36,729 nt of DNA from Methylophilaceae bacterium. GTDB taxonomy: Bacteria; Pseudomonadota; Gammaproteobacteria; Burkholderiales; Methylophilaceae. The stretch spans positions 1-36,729 of the forward strand of contig JANYIK010000166.1 of NCBI GenBank assembly GCA_025362115.1, read 5' to 3'. The first letter of the stretch is position 1. Every line of letters starts with the position of its first letter. Below, piece by piece: positions 22,069-29,369 of this stretch. A model generated the notes under the pieces. It did not search any database, was not told the origin of the DNA, and saw nothing but the letters and a program-made list of their open reading frames with translations. The position numbers and the translations under genes are program-made.

Positions 22069-22625
22069 AGTTGCAAGTAGTAGCTTTAAATAAACGTTTA
22101 GCTTGGAAGTTGAGTCTGATCGTGCTCGCAGGGCTATTATTCGGCTTCGCCATCGCGCCCATTTATGACGTGATGTGCAAAAAATTCGCCTTGAATGGTC
22201 GCGCGGATAGCAACGCCACCTTGATGGCTAGCGGACAAAAAATAGACAAAACGCGCTGGGTCACGGTTATTTTTACTGGTAATACCATGCCTGGCTTGGA
22301 CTGGAGCTTTCATCCCAAGCAAGACACTATGCGTGTGCATCCTGGCGAGATGAATCTCACCAGTTATGTGGCCAAAAATAACGCAGGAGCAGGGGTCATG
22401 GGGGTTGCGGTGCCTAGCATTACGCCAGAATTGGCCGCGCTTTACTTCAAAAAAATCGAATGTTTTTGTTTTAAGCAGCAAACCCTGAAAGCGGGCGAAA
22501 GCCGAGAAATGCCAGTGATGTTTTACGTCAAGACCGATCTGCCCGAGGACGTGCATACCTTGACGTTGTCATATGCGTTTTACAATGGTACGGCCAATAA
22601 CGTAAAGCAGACAGCGACCAACTAG
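22065..22625 (+). CDS. ctaG: Cytochrome c oxidase assembly protein CtaG/Cox11
   Basis: This 186-residue protein delivers copper to the CuB site of subunit I. It has one N-terminal membrane helix (LSLIVLAGLLFGFAIAPIYDVMC) with the conserved C-terminal cysteine, then a periplasmic immunoglobulin-like domain with the copper motif KIECFCFKQQ (CFCF) and the family blocks MPGLDWSFHP, VKNNAGAGVMGVAVPSITP-like, and EMPVMFYVKTDLPE. All copper-binding cysteines are present. Its ATG overlaps the preceding small protein's stop, and its own 3' end overlaps the convergent DUF2909 gene by 4 bases. It sits after coxC here, rather than between coxA and coxC as in many genomes. Confidence 0.96.
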   Translation: MKLQVVALNKRLAWKLSLIVLAGLLFGFAIAPIYDVMCKKFALNGRADSNATLMASGQKIDKTRWVTVIFTGNTMPGLDWSFHPKQDTMRVHPGEMNLTSYVAKNNAGAGVMGVAVPSITPELAALYFKKIECFCFKQQTLKAGESREMPVMFYVKTDLPEDVHTLTLSYAFYNGTANNVKQTATN

Positions 22626-22828
22626 AGCGGCGTGGGGTTGGGATGGCCGATGACACCGAGATAAAAGCCTAACATCAGCAACAGGAACAACCCCAGAGAC
22701 AAGGAAATACGCCAAGTGAGCGCCTTGACGGTTTTTTCGCTGTTGTCGCCCTTCATCAAATAGTACAAAGCGGAAAATAGACTGCCAGCGATGAGCAGCA
22801 GCATGATGACAATGAGAAGTTTAACCAT
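22622..22828 (-). CDS. DUF2909 twin-transmembrane protein
   Basis: This 68-residue protein has two membrane helices (VKLLIVIMLLLIAGSLFSALYYLM and ISLSLGLFLLLMLGFYLGVIG) joined by a short charged loop (KGDNSEKTVKALTWR). That is the DUF2909 (PF11137) pattern, typical of the cox loci of betaproteobacteria, where the gene lies on the opposite strand between coxC/ctaG and surf1. Start ATG 22828 is chosen over a TTG two codons before. Function is not known. Being antisense to an otherwise co-directional cluster is usual for this family rather than a local rearrangement. Confidence 0.87.
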   Translation of the reverse strand: MVKLLIVIMLLLIAGSLFSALYYLMKGDNSEKTVKALTWRISLSLGLFLLLMLGFYLGVIGHPNPTPL

Positions 22829-22894
22829 GACCAATCCTAGTTGGGCGTATGCGGATGATTATGCGGGGTCAGTCGCCAGATTGCAATCCATAAT

Positions 22895-23608
22895 ATGATG
22901 GTGAAGTTTCGTCCTAGTCTATTCATGACTATCGCCATGTTGCTAACAGCCACGCTGTGCGTCAAAGCCGGGTTGTGGCAATACGGCAAGGCGCAAGCCA
23001 AACAGGCGTTGCAAGCGCAGCTCGAACTGAGTCTGAAGCAAGCCCCAGTGGCACTGCCGCAGAAGATTGTAGATATGGATCGCTGGCGTTATCGTCGCGT
23101 CAAGTTCGCTGGGTTTTACCAGCCGCGTTACCAAATTCTGCTGGATAACCAGGTGGAAAACACCATGGTTGGTTACCATGTGTTGACACCGATGCAAGTG
23201 GAAGGTGGTGCGGTAGTGTTGGTTAATCGGGGTTGGATTCAAGGTTCGACAGATAGGCGAGTGCCAGTGATAGATACGCCGTCTGGCAAGCAGGAGTTGG
23301 AAGGTGACATTGTGTTTCCCTCGGCAAAGTTTTTCACGCTGGAAGCGCCGCCTACTAAAAATGCAAGCTGGCAGCCAGTTTGGCAAAATCTGGATATGAT
23401 GCGCTATCTCAAAACCGTGCCGTTTGTCGTGCAGCCTTTTGTGGTGCGTTTGGATGCCCAAAGTGAGGCAGGAGGTTTTGTGCGAAACTGGCCGCCGCCC
23501 GGCAACAACATCGCCATGCACTTGGGCTATGCTTATCAATGGTTTGGCTTCGCGTTGACCTTGTTAGTGATTTATATCGTATTGAATATTAAGAAAGTGG
23601 AGTCTTGA
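22895..23608 (+). CDS. SURF1 family oxidase assembly protein
   Basis: The 237-residue product has the SURF1 layout: an N-terminal helix (PSLFMTIAMLLTATLCVKAGLWQ), a large periplasmic domain and a C-terminal helix (GYAYQWFGFALTLLVIYIVL). Conserved blocks are GLWQYGKAQAK, RYRRVKFAGFY, LLDNQVENTMVGYHVLTP, VLVNRGWIQG and NIAMHLGYAYQWF. Bacterial SURF1 helps insert heme a into subunit I. ATG 22895 is followed directly by another ATG. It diverges from the DUF2909 gene by 66 bases and is one base ahead of the next gene, so a promoter for the surf1-to-sco1 run probably lies at 22829-22894, although no clear box was found. Confidence 0.94.
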   Translation: MMVKFRPSLFMTIAMLLTATLCVKAGLWQYGKAQAKQALQAQLELSLKQAPVALPQKIVDMDRWRYRRVKFAGFYQPRYQILLDNQVENTMVGYHVLTPMQVEGGAVVLVNRGWIQGSTDRRVPVIDTPSGKQELEGDIVFPSAKFFTLEAPPTKNASWQPVWQNLDMMRYLKTVPFVVQPFVVRLDAQSEAGGFVRNWPPPGNNIAMHLGYAYQWFGFALTLLVIYIVLNIKKVES

Positions 23609-23609
23609 A

Positions 23610-24173
23610 ATGCAGTCTAGTTCTGGTAGAAAAACCTTACTCATTCTTGCGCTGGTGTTTTTAATGCCCTTCACCTTGGCAGCCACCTTGCATTTAGTGG
23701 GTTGGCGGGCAAATGTGCATAGTTATGGTGAGTTAGTACAGCCACCACAGAGCTTGCGATTCCGCGATTTACAGGATGTTCAAGGTAAGCCATTCAGTGC
23801 CAATCAATGGGCAAAGAAGTGGACCATAGTAATAGTGGCGAACGAGTGTGAAGCCAGTTGCCAAGAACAACTGCAAATACTGCAGAATCTGCGCATTTCC
23901 TTAAATAAAGACGCAAACCGTGTCCAGCAAGTTTTGCTGCTCACCGCCGAAAGTAAAATCCTTCCGCCGCAAAATGTCATCGTGCTGAAGGGTGCTGGAA
24001 TTGATGATTTTTCTAGACAGTTCAAAGTAGCAAACCAGCCCACACCGCAAGCGGGGCGCGTCTATCTGGTGGATCCATTGGGAAATTTGATGATGAGCTA
24101 TGCACCGAGTTTCGAACCTAAAGGCGTGCGCCATGACTTGGAGCGCCTGTTAAAAAATTCGTGGGCAGGTTGA
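23610..24173 (+). CDS. SCO-like thioredoxin-fold membrane protein
   Basis: This 187-residue protein has an N-terminal membrane anchor (TLLILALVFLMPFTLAATLHLVGW) and a periplasmic domain of thioredoxin/SCO type. A CEASC motif (Cys-x3-Cys, about residues 79-83) stands where SCO proteins have the copper CxxxC. The domain also shows VQGKPFSANQWAKKWTIVIV and a late PLGNLMMSYAP strand like the VVD/PxG region of SCO. The downstream histidine that SCO uses as third copper ligand is not evident (GRVYLVDPLGNL instead), so copper binding is doubtful and a thiol-redox role is more likely. It lies between surf1 and ctaA with 1- and 4-base gaps, a position typical of this poorly described family in betaproteobacteria. 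Confidence 0.82.
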   Translation: MQSSSGRKTLLILALVFLMPFTLAATLHLVGWRANVHSYGELVQPPQSLRFRDLQDVQGKPFSANQWAKKWTIVIVANECEASCQEQLQILQNLRISLNKDANRVQQVLLLTAESKILPPQNVIVLKGAGIDDFSRQFKVANQPTPQAGRVYLVDPLGNLMMSYAPSFEPKGVRHDLERLLKNSWAG

Positions 24174-24177
24174 GCAT

Positions 24178-25125
24178 ATGTTCAAAAAAATAGTATTGGT
24201 CGCCACTGTGCTGGCTTTATGTGTGGTGGTTTTGGGTGCCTATGTGCGCTTATCGGATGCTGGATTGGGCTGTCCGGACTGGCCAGGATGCTATGGTCAT
24301 ATTACGGTGCCGCACACCAGTGACGCTGTGACGGCTTTTCCTGACAAGCCATTGGAAACACACAAGGCGTGGAAAGAGATGGCACATCGCTATTTTGCGG
24401 GCACTTTGGGCTTGTTGATTTTGGCAGTTTTTGTCACGGCATGGCGCAATCGTCGCGTCGCCTCTCCCGCATTGCCAAGCGCCTTGCTGATATTGGTGAT
24501 ATTCCAAGCGGCGCTGGGTATGTGGACGGTAACTTTGCTGTTGAAGCCGGTGATTGTGAGTTTACATTTGATCGGAGGCATGACCACGTTGGGCTTGTTG
24601 ACCTGGCTCGCCAGCCGTCGTTTGGCAACGGTTTCGCATCCCGCCATACGGCCTTGGGCGCTGTTGGCGCTGCTGGTGTTGGCCTGTCAAATAATATTAG
24701 GTGGTTGGACTAGTACCAATTATGCCGCGCTGGCTTGCCCTGATTTTCCCGCATGCCAAGGCATGTTGTTGCCGCCTACCGATTTTGCCAACGCCTTTCA
24801 TCTGGTGCGTGAATTGGGAGTGAATGCTGACGGTAGTCAGCTGTCGCTGGCCTCGCTCACCGCCATTCACCTTATGCACAGGCTGGGTGCGCTGATCACC
24901 TTCCTTTATCTGGGGTGGTTTGGCAGCAAATTGCTGAAAATTCCCGGCTTGAGTTTTTTGGGCAAAGTGCTGTTGACCGCGCTATTGGCGCAAGTTGCCT
25001 TGGGCATCAGCAATGTGGTGTTTAGCCTGCCATTAGCTGTGGCGGTGGGGCATAATGCGGGTGCCGCAATACTATTGATGGTGCTGGTAGTGATAAACTC
25101 AAATTTGACTCCCAAAGATAAATAA
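24178..25125 (+). CDS. ctaA: Heme A synthase (COX15/CtaA)
   Basis: This 315-residue, eight-helix membrane enzyme oxidises the C8 methyl of heme O to the formyl group of heme A. The four heme-ligand histidines are visible in EMAHRYFAGTLGL, VIVSLHLIGGMTTLG, AIHLMHRLGALITFLY and VAVGHNAGAAILL. The N-terminal VRLSDAGLGCPDWPGCYG motif carries the conserved cysteine pair, and a matching pair occurs in the second half (ALACPDFPACQG), reflecting the internal duplication of the family. It starts 4 bases after the SCO-like gene and ends 2 bases before ctaB, so it works with CtaB in heme A supply. Confidence 0.96.
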   Translation: MFKKIVLVATVLALCVVVLGAYVRLSDAGLGCPDWPGCYGHITVPHTSDAVTAFPDKPLETHKAWKEMAHRYFAGTLGLLILAVFVTAWRNRRVASPALPSALLILVIFQAALGMWTVTLLLKPVIVSLHLIGGMTTLGLLTWLASRRLATVSHPAIRPWALLALLVLACQIILGGWTSTNYAALACPDFPACQGMLLPPTDFANAFHLVRELGVNADGSQLSLASLTAIHLMHRLGALITFLYLGWFGSKLLKIPGLSFLGKVLLTALLAQVALGISNVVFSLPLAVAVGHNAGAAILLMVLVVINSNLTPKDK

Positions 25126-25127
25126 GC

Positions 25128-26036
25128 ATGACAACGGCAAGCAAAATGATGAACCACATAAGTTTTGGAGATAGTTGCCGAAACTTTTTGACCATGTGTA
25201 AGCCGCGCGTGACCGGCTTGATCGTATTTACCGCGATTATTGGTATGTTTCTCGCCACGCCTGGCATGGTGCCACTGAATATCCTATTGGCGGCAAGTAT
25301 AGGTATAGGTTTGGCTTCGGGGGCAGCAGCAGCATTTAATTGCCTGATAGAGCAAAAAATTGATGCACGGATGGCGCGCACTCGTGCACGACCATTGCCT
25401 ACAGGGCAAGTGACTTCCAGTCAGACCTTTATTTTTGCTAGTGTAGTTGGTTCTAGTGGCTTGGGCATCCTGTACTTTTTAGTCAATCCGCTGACTATGT
25501 GGCTCACTTTCGCGACCTTTCTAGGTTACGCGGTCATCTATACTGTTTTTCTCAAGCCTGCCACCCCTATGAATATTGTCATCGGAGGTTTCTCTGGAGC
25601 TATGCCTCCGGCATTAGGATGGGCGGCGGTGACTGGGACAGTTTCGCCAGAAGCGTGGATTTTGGTGCTAATCATCTTTGCCTGGACCCCACCACATTTC
25701 TGGGCGCTCGCACTCTATCGTCGTGAAGAGTATGCGGCTTCTGGTTTGCCTATGTTGCCAGTGACGCACGGCGAGGAATACACGCGCTTGCAGATTCTGC
25801 TCTACACCATCATCTTGGTCGCAGTGACTTTGATGCCTTTAGCGCTGGGTATGAGTGGTTGGGTTTTTGTGCTGGGTTCTGCGGTACTTAATACCATGTT
25901 CATGCGTTATGCCATTGCTATATATAGGGTGTATAGCGACGAACTCGCCAAGCGCACTTTCCGCTTTTCTATCTGGTACTTGATGTGGATGTTCGCTGTA
26001 TTGCTAGTAGATCACTATTTCTTCTACCCTATTTAA
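25128..26036 (+). CDS. ctaB: Protoheme IX farnesyltransferase (heme O synthase)
   Basis: The 302-residue integral membrane prenyltransferase adds a farnesyl group to heme B to give heme O, the substrate of CtaA. It has the UbiA-family layout of eight to nine helices with the first Asp-rich site NCLIEQKIDARMARTRARPLPTG and the second loop LYRREEYAASGLPMLPVTHGEEYT. CKPRVTGLIVFTAIIGMFLA near the N-terminus is typical of CtaB/CyoE. ATG 25128 comes 2 bases after the ctaA stop. Length is normal and no key residue appears missing. An alternative symbol is cyoE. Confidence 0.96.
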   Translation: MTTASKMMNHISFGDSCRNFLTMCKPRVTGLIVFTAIIGMFLATPGMVPLNILLAASIGIGLASGAAAAFNCLIEQKIDARMARTRARPLPTGQVTSSQTFIFASVVGSSGLGILYFLVNPLTMWLTFATFLGYAVIYTVFLKPATPMNIVIGGFSGAMPPALGWAAVTGTVSPEAWILVLIIFAWTPPHFWALALYRREEYAASGLPMLPVTHGEEYTRLQILLYTIILVAVTLMPLALGMSGWVFVLGSAVLNTMFMRYAIAIYRVYSDELAKRTFRFSIWYLMWMFAVLLVDHYFFYPI

Positions 26037-26038
26037 TC

Positions 26039-26623
26039 ATGCGCCGCATTTTGTGTTTGCTATTGTTGATGAGTTTGGCTGGATGCTCTAAGAGCCCATC
26101 TGCTGGTACTCCCCAATTTGTTGGTTCGGACATGACAGATGTCACTCTGACTAGCGATTTCGTGTTGCCGGACCACAACGGCACGCCTCGTAAATTGACG
26201 GATTTTCATGGCAAGGTTGTGGCTTTATTTTTTGGCTATACCCATTGCCCGGACGTGTGTCCCACTACCATGACTGATCTGGCTGGCGCACTCAAGCTCA
26301 TGGGAGAGAAAGCCAAAGACGTACAGGTATTGTTTATCTCGCTAGACCCGGAACGCGATAGCGCTGAGGTGCTGAAGAAGTTCGTACCCTCGTTTAATCC
26401 TACTTTTTTAGGCTTGCGCGGCGATCAAGCGCAAACCGTCAAAGTCACGCAAGACTTCAAAGTGTATTTCGCCAAACAGGAATCCAACTCCAAAGCGGGC
26501 TACACCATAGACCATAGTGCGGGCGTGTATGTGTTCGATAAAACCGGCACGCTGCGCGTGATCATGAAGGCTGGCCAAAGCCAAAAAGACATCGCCCACG
26601 ATTTAGGTTGCTGCTTTAATTGA
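26039..26623 (+). CDS. SCO1/SenC family copper chaperone lipoprotein
   Basis: This 194-residue protein has a lipoprotein signal (MRRILCLLLLMSLAGC, lipobox LAGC, Cys 16) and a periplasmic thioredoxin-fold domain. The copper-binding CxxxC is in THCPDVCPTTM and the third ligand His in GYTIDHSAGVYVFD, so both parts of a SCO copper site are intact. SCO proteins deliver copper to, or reduce cysteines of, the CuA site of subunit II. Start 26039 is chosen because it begins the lipoprotein signal and lies 2 bases after ctaB; the longer frame from 25985 would overlap ctaB. It closes the cox assembly run and is followed by a palindromic repeat. Confidence 0.94.
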   Translation: MRRILCLLLLMSLAGCSKSPSAGTPQFVGSDMTDVTLTSDFVLPDHNGTPRKLTDFHGKVVALFFGYTHCPDVCPTTMTDLAGALKLMGEKAKDVQVLFISLDPERDSAEVLKKFVPSFNPTFLGLRGDQAQTVKVTQDFKVYFAKQESNSKAGYTIDHSAGVYVFDKTGTLRVIMKAGQSQKDIAHDLGCCFN

Positions 26624-26625
26624 AC

Positions 26626-26724
26626 TCCCTCCCTCTCGCAGGGGGAGGGTTGGGGTGGGGGTTGCACGTGGAAATTTTGAACCATCTAACCCCCATCCTA
26701 CCCTTCCCCCTGAAAAGGGGAAGG
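26626..26724 (+). repeat. GC-rich palindromic repeat, copy 1
   Basis: Contains CCCTCCC/GGGGGAGGG near 26627-26649, GGGTTGGGGTGGGGGTT (about 26647-26663) facing AACCCCCATCCTACCC (about 26688-26703), and CCTTCCCC-ctgaaaa-GGGGAAGG (26702-26724). The right part (26687-26724) is matched in inverse orientation at 28300-28337. Confidence 0.75.
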
Positions 26725-26744
26725 AATCTGCCGGTAATCATCAG

Positions 26745-27677
26745 ATGAGTAAATATTTAACTGCTGCGTTGTATAAATTCGTCACTTTGCCTGACTTTAC
26801 CGAGTTGAAAGCGCCTCTACTGGCTTGCTGTGAGGCGCATCAAGTCAAAGGGACTATCTTGTTGGCAGAAGAGGGTATCAACGGTACCATTTCCGGCCTG
26901 TCAGCTAATATCAATGCGGTGCTCACCTATTTACGTAGTGACACACGTTTAAGCGATTTGGTGCACAAAGAATCCTATGCCGATAAGCAACCTTTCTACC
27001 GCATGAAGGTGCGTTTGAAGAAGGAAATCGTGACTATGGGTGTACCCCATGTGAAGCCCAGTGAAATGGCGGGCCAGTATGTTAAACCAGAAGACTGGAA
27101 CGCGCTCATCAGTGACCCGGATGTAATTCTGGTGGATACACGCAACGACTACGAAGTGGCGATAGGCACGTTTCAGGGTGCAATTAACCCCAAAACCAAC
27201 AATTTTCGTGAATTGCCAAAGTGGGTGAAAAACACTCCGGAATTACGCGCAAAACCTAAGGTCGCCATGTTCTGCACCGGCGGCATCAGGTGCGAAAAAT
27301 CTACTGCTTATCTGCGTAGCCAAGGGTTTGAAGAGGTGTACCACTTACAAGGTGGGATTCTGAAATACCTAGAAACCGTACCCAAGGACGAGTCTTTATG
27401 GAAAGGTGAATGTTTTGTGTTTGATGAGCGCGTTTCGGTAGATCACGATCTCAAACCCGGCCAATTCCAGATGTGCCGCGCTTGTCGGCATCCGCTGGGG
27501 CATGATGATCTAGCCTCGGAACATTACGAGTTGGGCGTGAGTTGTCCGCATTGCTACGATAGAAAAACAGAAGAACGCAAGCAGGCTTACGCAGAACGTC
27601 AGCGGCAGGTGGAGCTGGCTGAAAAACGCCAGCAGGCGCATATCGGCGCGAAGTTCACGCCTAAAAACTCGGGTTAA
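26745..27677 (+). CDS. trhO: tRNA uridine(34) hydroxylase (rhodanese family)
   Basis: This 310-residue enzyme belongs to the TrhO/YceA family, which hydroxylates uridine 34 of certain tRNAs in an oxygen-dependent way. It shows the N-terminal acylphosphatase-like domain (EEGINGTISG), the central rhodanese domain with VILVDTRNDYEVAIGTFQGA and the active-site cysteine loop MFCTGGIRCEKSTAYL, and a C-terminal zinc-like segment with Cys in MCRACRHPL and SCPHCYDRKTEER. The frame extends back to 26655 but that stretch is translated palindromic repeat, so ATG 26745 is the start. It stands alone, convergent with slmA with one base between stops. Confidence 0.95.
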   Translation: MSKYLTAALYKFVTLPDFTELKAPLLACCEAHQVKGTILLAEEGINGTISGLSANINAVLTYLRSDTRLSDLVHKESYADKQPFYRMKVRLKKEIVTMGVPHVKPSEMAGQYVKPEDWNALISDPDVILVDTRNDYEVAIGTFQGAINPKTNNFRELPKWVKNTPELRAKPKVAMFCTGGIRCEKSTAYLRSQGFEEVYHLQGGILKYLETVPKDESLWKGECFVFDERVSVDHDLKPGQFQMCRACRHPLGHDDLASEHYELGVSCPHCYDRKTEERKQAYAERQRQVELAEKRQQAHIGAKFTPKNSG

Positions 27678-27678
27678 A

Positions 27679-28257
27679 TTACTCTTCCAGCCCGTAAAGC
27701 AGTGTCAATTGCGGCTGCACATACTCCATAGGTTTACGCTTGAAGCCGCTCTTGGCGAACTGATGCCAACGCCCCGCCACGTAGCACAGCAATAAGTTGG
27801 CTTGGGCTTCGGGGTCTAGCTTACGCTTGCTTTGTGTCTCGGCGATGCGTAAGGACTGTTTTAGCGTAGATTCCACACGGTCAAATAGCTGGTTGATGCG
27901 TAGTTGCAGTTTGGCATCTTCATTCACTAGCGCATCGCCAATCAGCACACGTGTCATGCCTGGGTTCTTCTCCGCGAACAACAGCAGAATGGTGATGATA
28001 CGGCGCACTTGCTTGAGGCCATCTGTTTCCTCAGTGGTGATTTTGTTGATTAGTGTAAACAGTGATTGCTCGATAAACTCAATCAAGCCTTCAAACATCT
28101 GCGCTTTGCCGGAAAAGTGCCGGTAGAGCGCTGCCTCGCTCACGTCCAGTTTGGCGGCAAGCCTAGCGGTAGTGATTTTCTCATGCTTGGGCATCTCCAG
28201 CATCTTTGCCAAGGTTTGCAGGATTTGTTGCTTACGTTCACCAGGTTTTGTAGCCAT
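27679..28257 (-). CDS. slmA: Nucleoid occlusion factor SlmA (TetR family)
   Basis: This 192-residue DNA-binding protein binds specific chromosomal sites and FtsZ to keep the septum off the nucleoid. The TetR helix-turn-helix is at about residues 28-50 (ITTARLAAKLDVSEAALYRHF), followed by SGKAQMFEGLIEFIE typical of SlmA. The C-terminal dimerisation/FtsZ region has PGMTRVLIGDALVNED, then LLLCYVAGRWHQFAKSGFKRKP and a terminal QLTLLYGLEE. ATG 28257 has AAGGA a suitable distance upstream on the minus strand. It lies between trhO (convergent) and argB (same strand, upstream), with a palindromic repeat separating it from argB. Confidence 0.95.
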   Translation of the reverse strand: MATKPGERKQQILQTLAKMLEMPKHEKITTARLAAKLDVSEAALYRHFSGKAQMFEGLIEFIEQSLFTLINKITTEETDGLKQVRRIITILLLFAEKNPGMTRVLIGDALVNEDAKLQLRINQLFDRVESTLKQSLRIAETQSKRKLDPEAQANLLLCYVAGRWHQFAKSGFKRKPMEYVQPQLTLLYGLEE

Positions 28258-28298
28258 GATTTCAGTCCTTATTTAAGTTGCTACAAGTTCAAGTTCGT

Positions 28299-28340
28299 TC
28301 CTTCCCCTTTTTAGGGGGAAGGACAGGATGGGGGGTCTAT
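28299..28340 (-). repeat. GC-rich palindromic repeat, copy 2 (inverse of copy 1)
   Basis: TCCTTCCCCTTTTTAGGGGGAAGGA (28299-28323) is a near-perfect hairpin, followed by CAGGATGGGGGGTC. The reverse complement of 26687-26724 matches it with few changes. It overlaps the last base of argB, so it provides that gene's 3' end and could terminate its transcript. Confidence 0.75.
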
Positions 28341-29221
28341 TTGGCACGTATTAGCGTACCGACACCTTCATCCGTCAATACTTCTAGCAGCAGCGCGTGT
28401 TCCACTCTGCCGTCAATGATGTGCACCGATTTTACTCCGCTCCGTGCGGCATCCAGCGCTGAGCTGATCTTGGGTAACATGCCGCCGGAGAGCGTGCCAT
28501 CGGCAAACAAGCCATCTATTTCCTTGGCAGTTAAACCAGTCAGCAGTTGACCGTTTTTATCGAGTACGCCTGGGGTATTGGTCAACAGGATGAGTTTTTC
28601 AGCACCCAATATCTCCGCCAGTTTCCCCGCCACTACGTCAGCGTTGATGTTGTAGGTCTCGCCCTCTACCCCTACGCCTATCGGGGCGATCACGGGGATA
28701 AAGTCACCCGTATCCAGAAACTCTATCAAGCTGGGGTCTATGCCGGTGATGTCACCTACTTGACCGATGTCTATCATCTCACCGGGGTTTGTGTTGCTTT
28801 CAATCAGCAACTTTCTGGCACGTATAAAATTGCCGTCCTGCCCGGTCAACCCAACAGCTTTGCCGCCATGCCGGTTAATGAGATTGACGATTTCTTTATT
28901 GACTTGTCCGCCCAGCACCATCTCCACCACGTCCATGGTTTCTTCATCGGTGACACGCATGCCCTGGATGAATTCCCCCTTTTTTCCGAGTTTATCCAGT
29001 AGTTCGTTGATCTGCGGGCCGCCACCATGCACTACGACTGGATTCATCCCCACCAGTTTCAGCAACACCACGTCTCGTGCGAAGCTGTCTTTCAGCTTTT
29101 CATCGGTCATGGCATTACCACCATATTTGATGACAATGGTCTTATCGAAGAACTTTTTGATGTAAGGCAGCGCCTCGGCCAGTGTCTGTGCCTTTTGCGC
29201 AGCGGTAGTGTCGGTAAGCAT
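28337..29221 (-). CDS. argB: Acetylglutamate kinase
   Basis: The 294-residue enzyme phosphorylates N-acetyl-L-glutamate, the second step of arginine synthesis. It is of the amino-acid kinase fold: FFDKTIVIKYGGNAM near the N-terminus (phosphate-binding Lys), VVVHGGGPQINELLDKLG, FIQGMRVTDEETMDVVEMVL, NINADVVAGKLAEIL, ILLTNTPGVLD and SGGMLPKISSALDAARSGV. The N-terminal ~20-residue helix extension before FFDK is seen in arginine-sensitive hexameric forms, so feedback inhibition by arginine is possible (inference). It is upstream of slmA on the minus strand, and its stop codon lies within the palindromic repeat. It diverges from fhs with 148 bases between starts, in which I see no clear regulatory motif. 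Confidence 0.96.
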   Translation of the reverse strand: MLTDTTAAQKAQTLAEALPYIKKFFDKTIVIKYGGNAMTDEKLKDSFARDVVLLKLVGMNPVVVHGGGPQINELLDKLGKKGEFIQGMRVTDEETMDVVEMVLGGQVNKEIVNLINRHGGKAVGLTGQDGNFIRARKLLIESNTNPGEMIDIGQVGDITGIDPSLIEFLDTGDFIPVIAPIGVGVEGETYNINADVVAGKLAEILGAEKLILLTNTPGVLDKNGQLLTGLTAKEIDGLFADGTLSGGMLPKISSALDAARSGVKSVHIIDGRVEHALLLEVLTDEGVGTLIRAK

Positions 29222-29369
29222 TGGCTTTCTCTGAGAGCTAGTTAGTTGGCGGACATTTTACTCGAATGTGTGGTTCTGGTGTCATGTGCATCAAGAGATT
29301 GCATGCGAAACTGGGGCAATATAGAGTGGGCTTTGTTAAGATGGAGTCGTCGCGTATCAAGGAGCCGCT

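Noticed and set aside
22137..22556. Minus-strand frame inside ctaG
   Set aside because: Antisense shadow of a conserved gene.
26655..26744. Upstream extension of trhO
   Set aside because: It is translated palindromic repeat; the family N-terminus starts at 26745.
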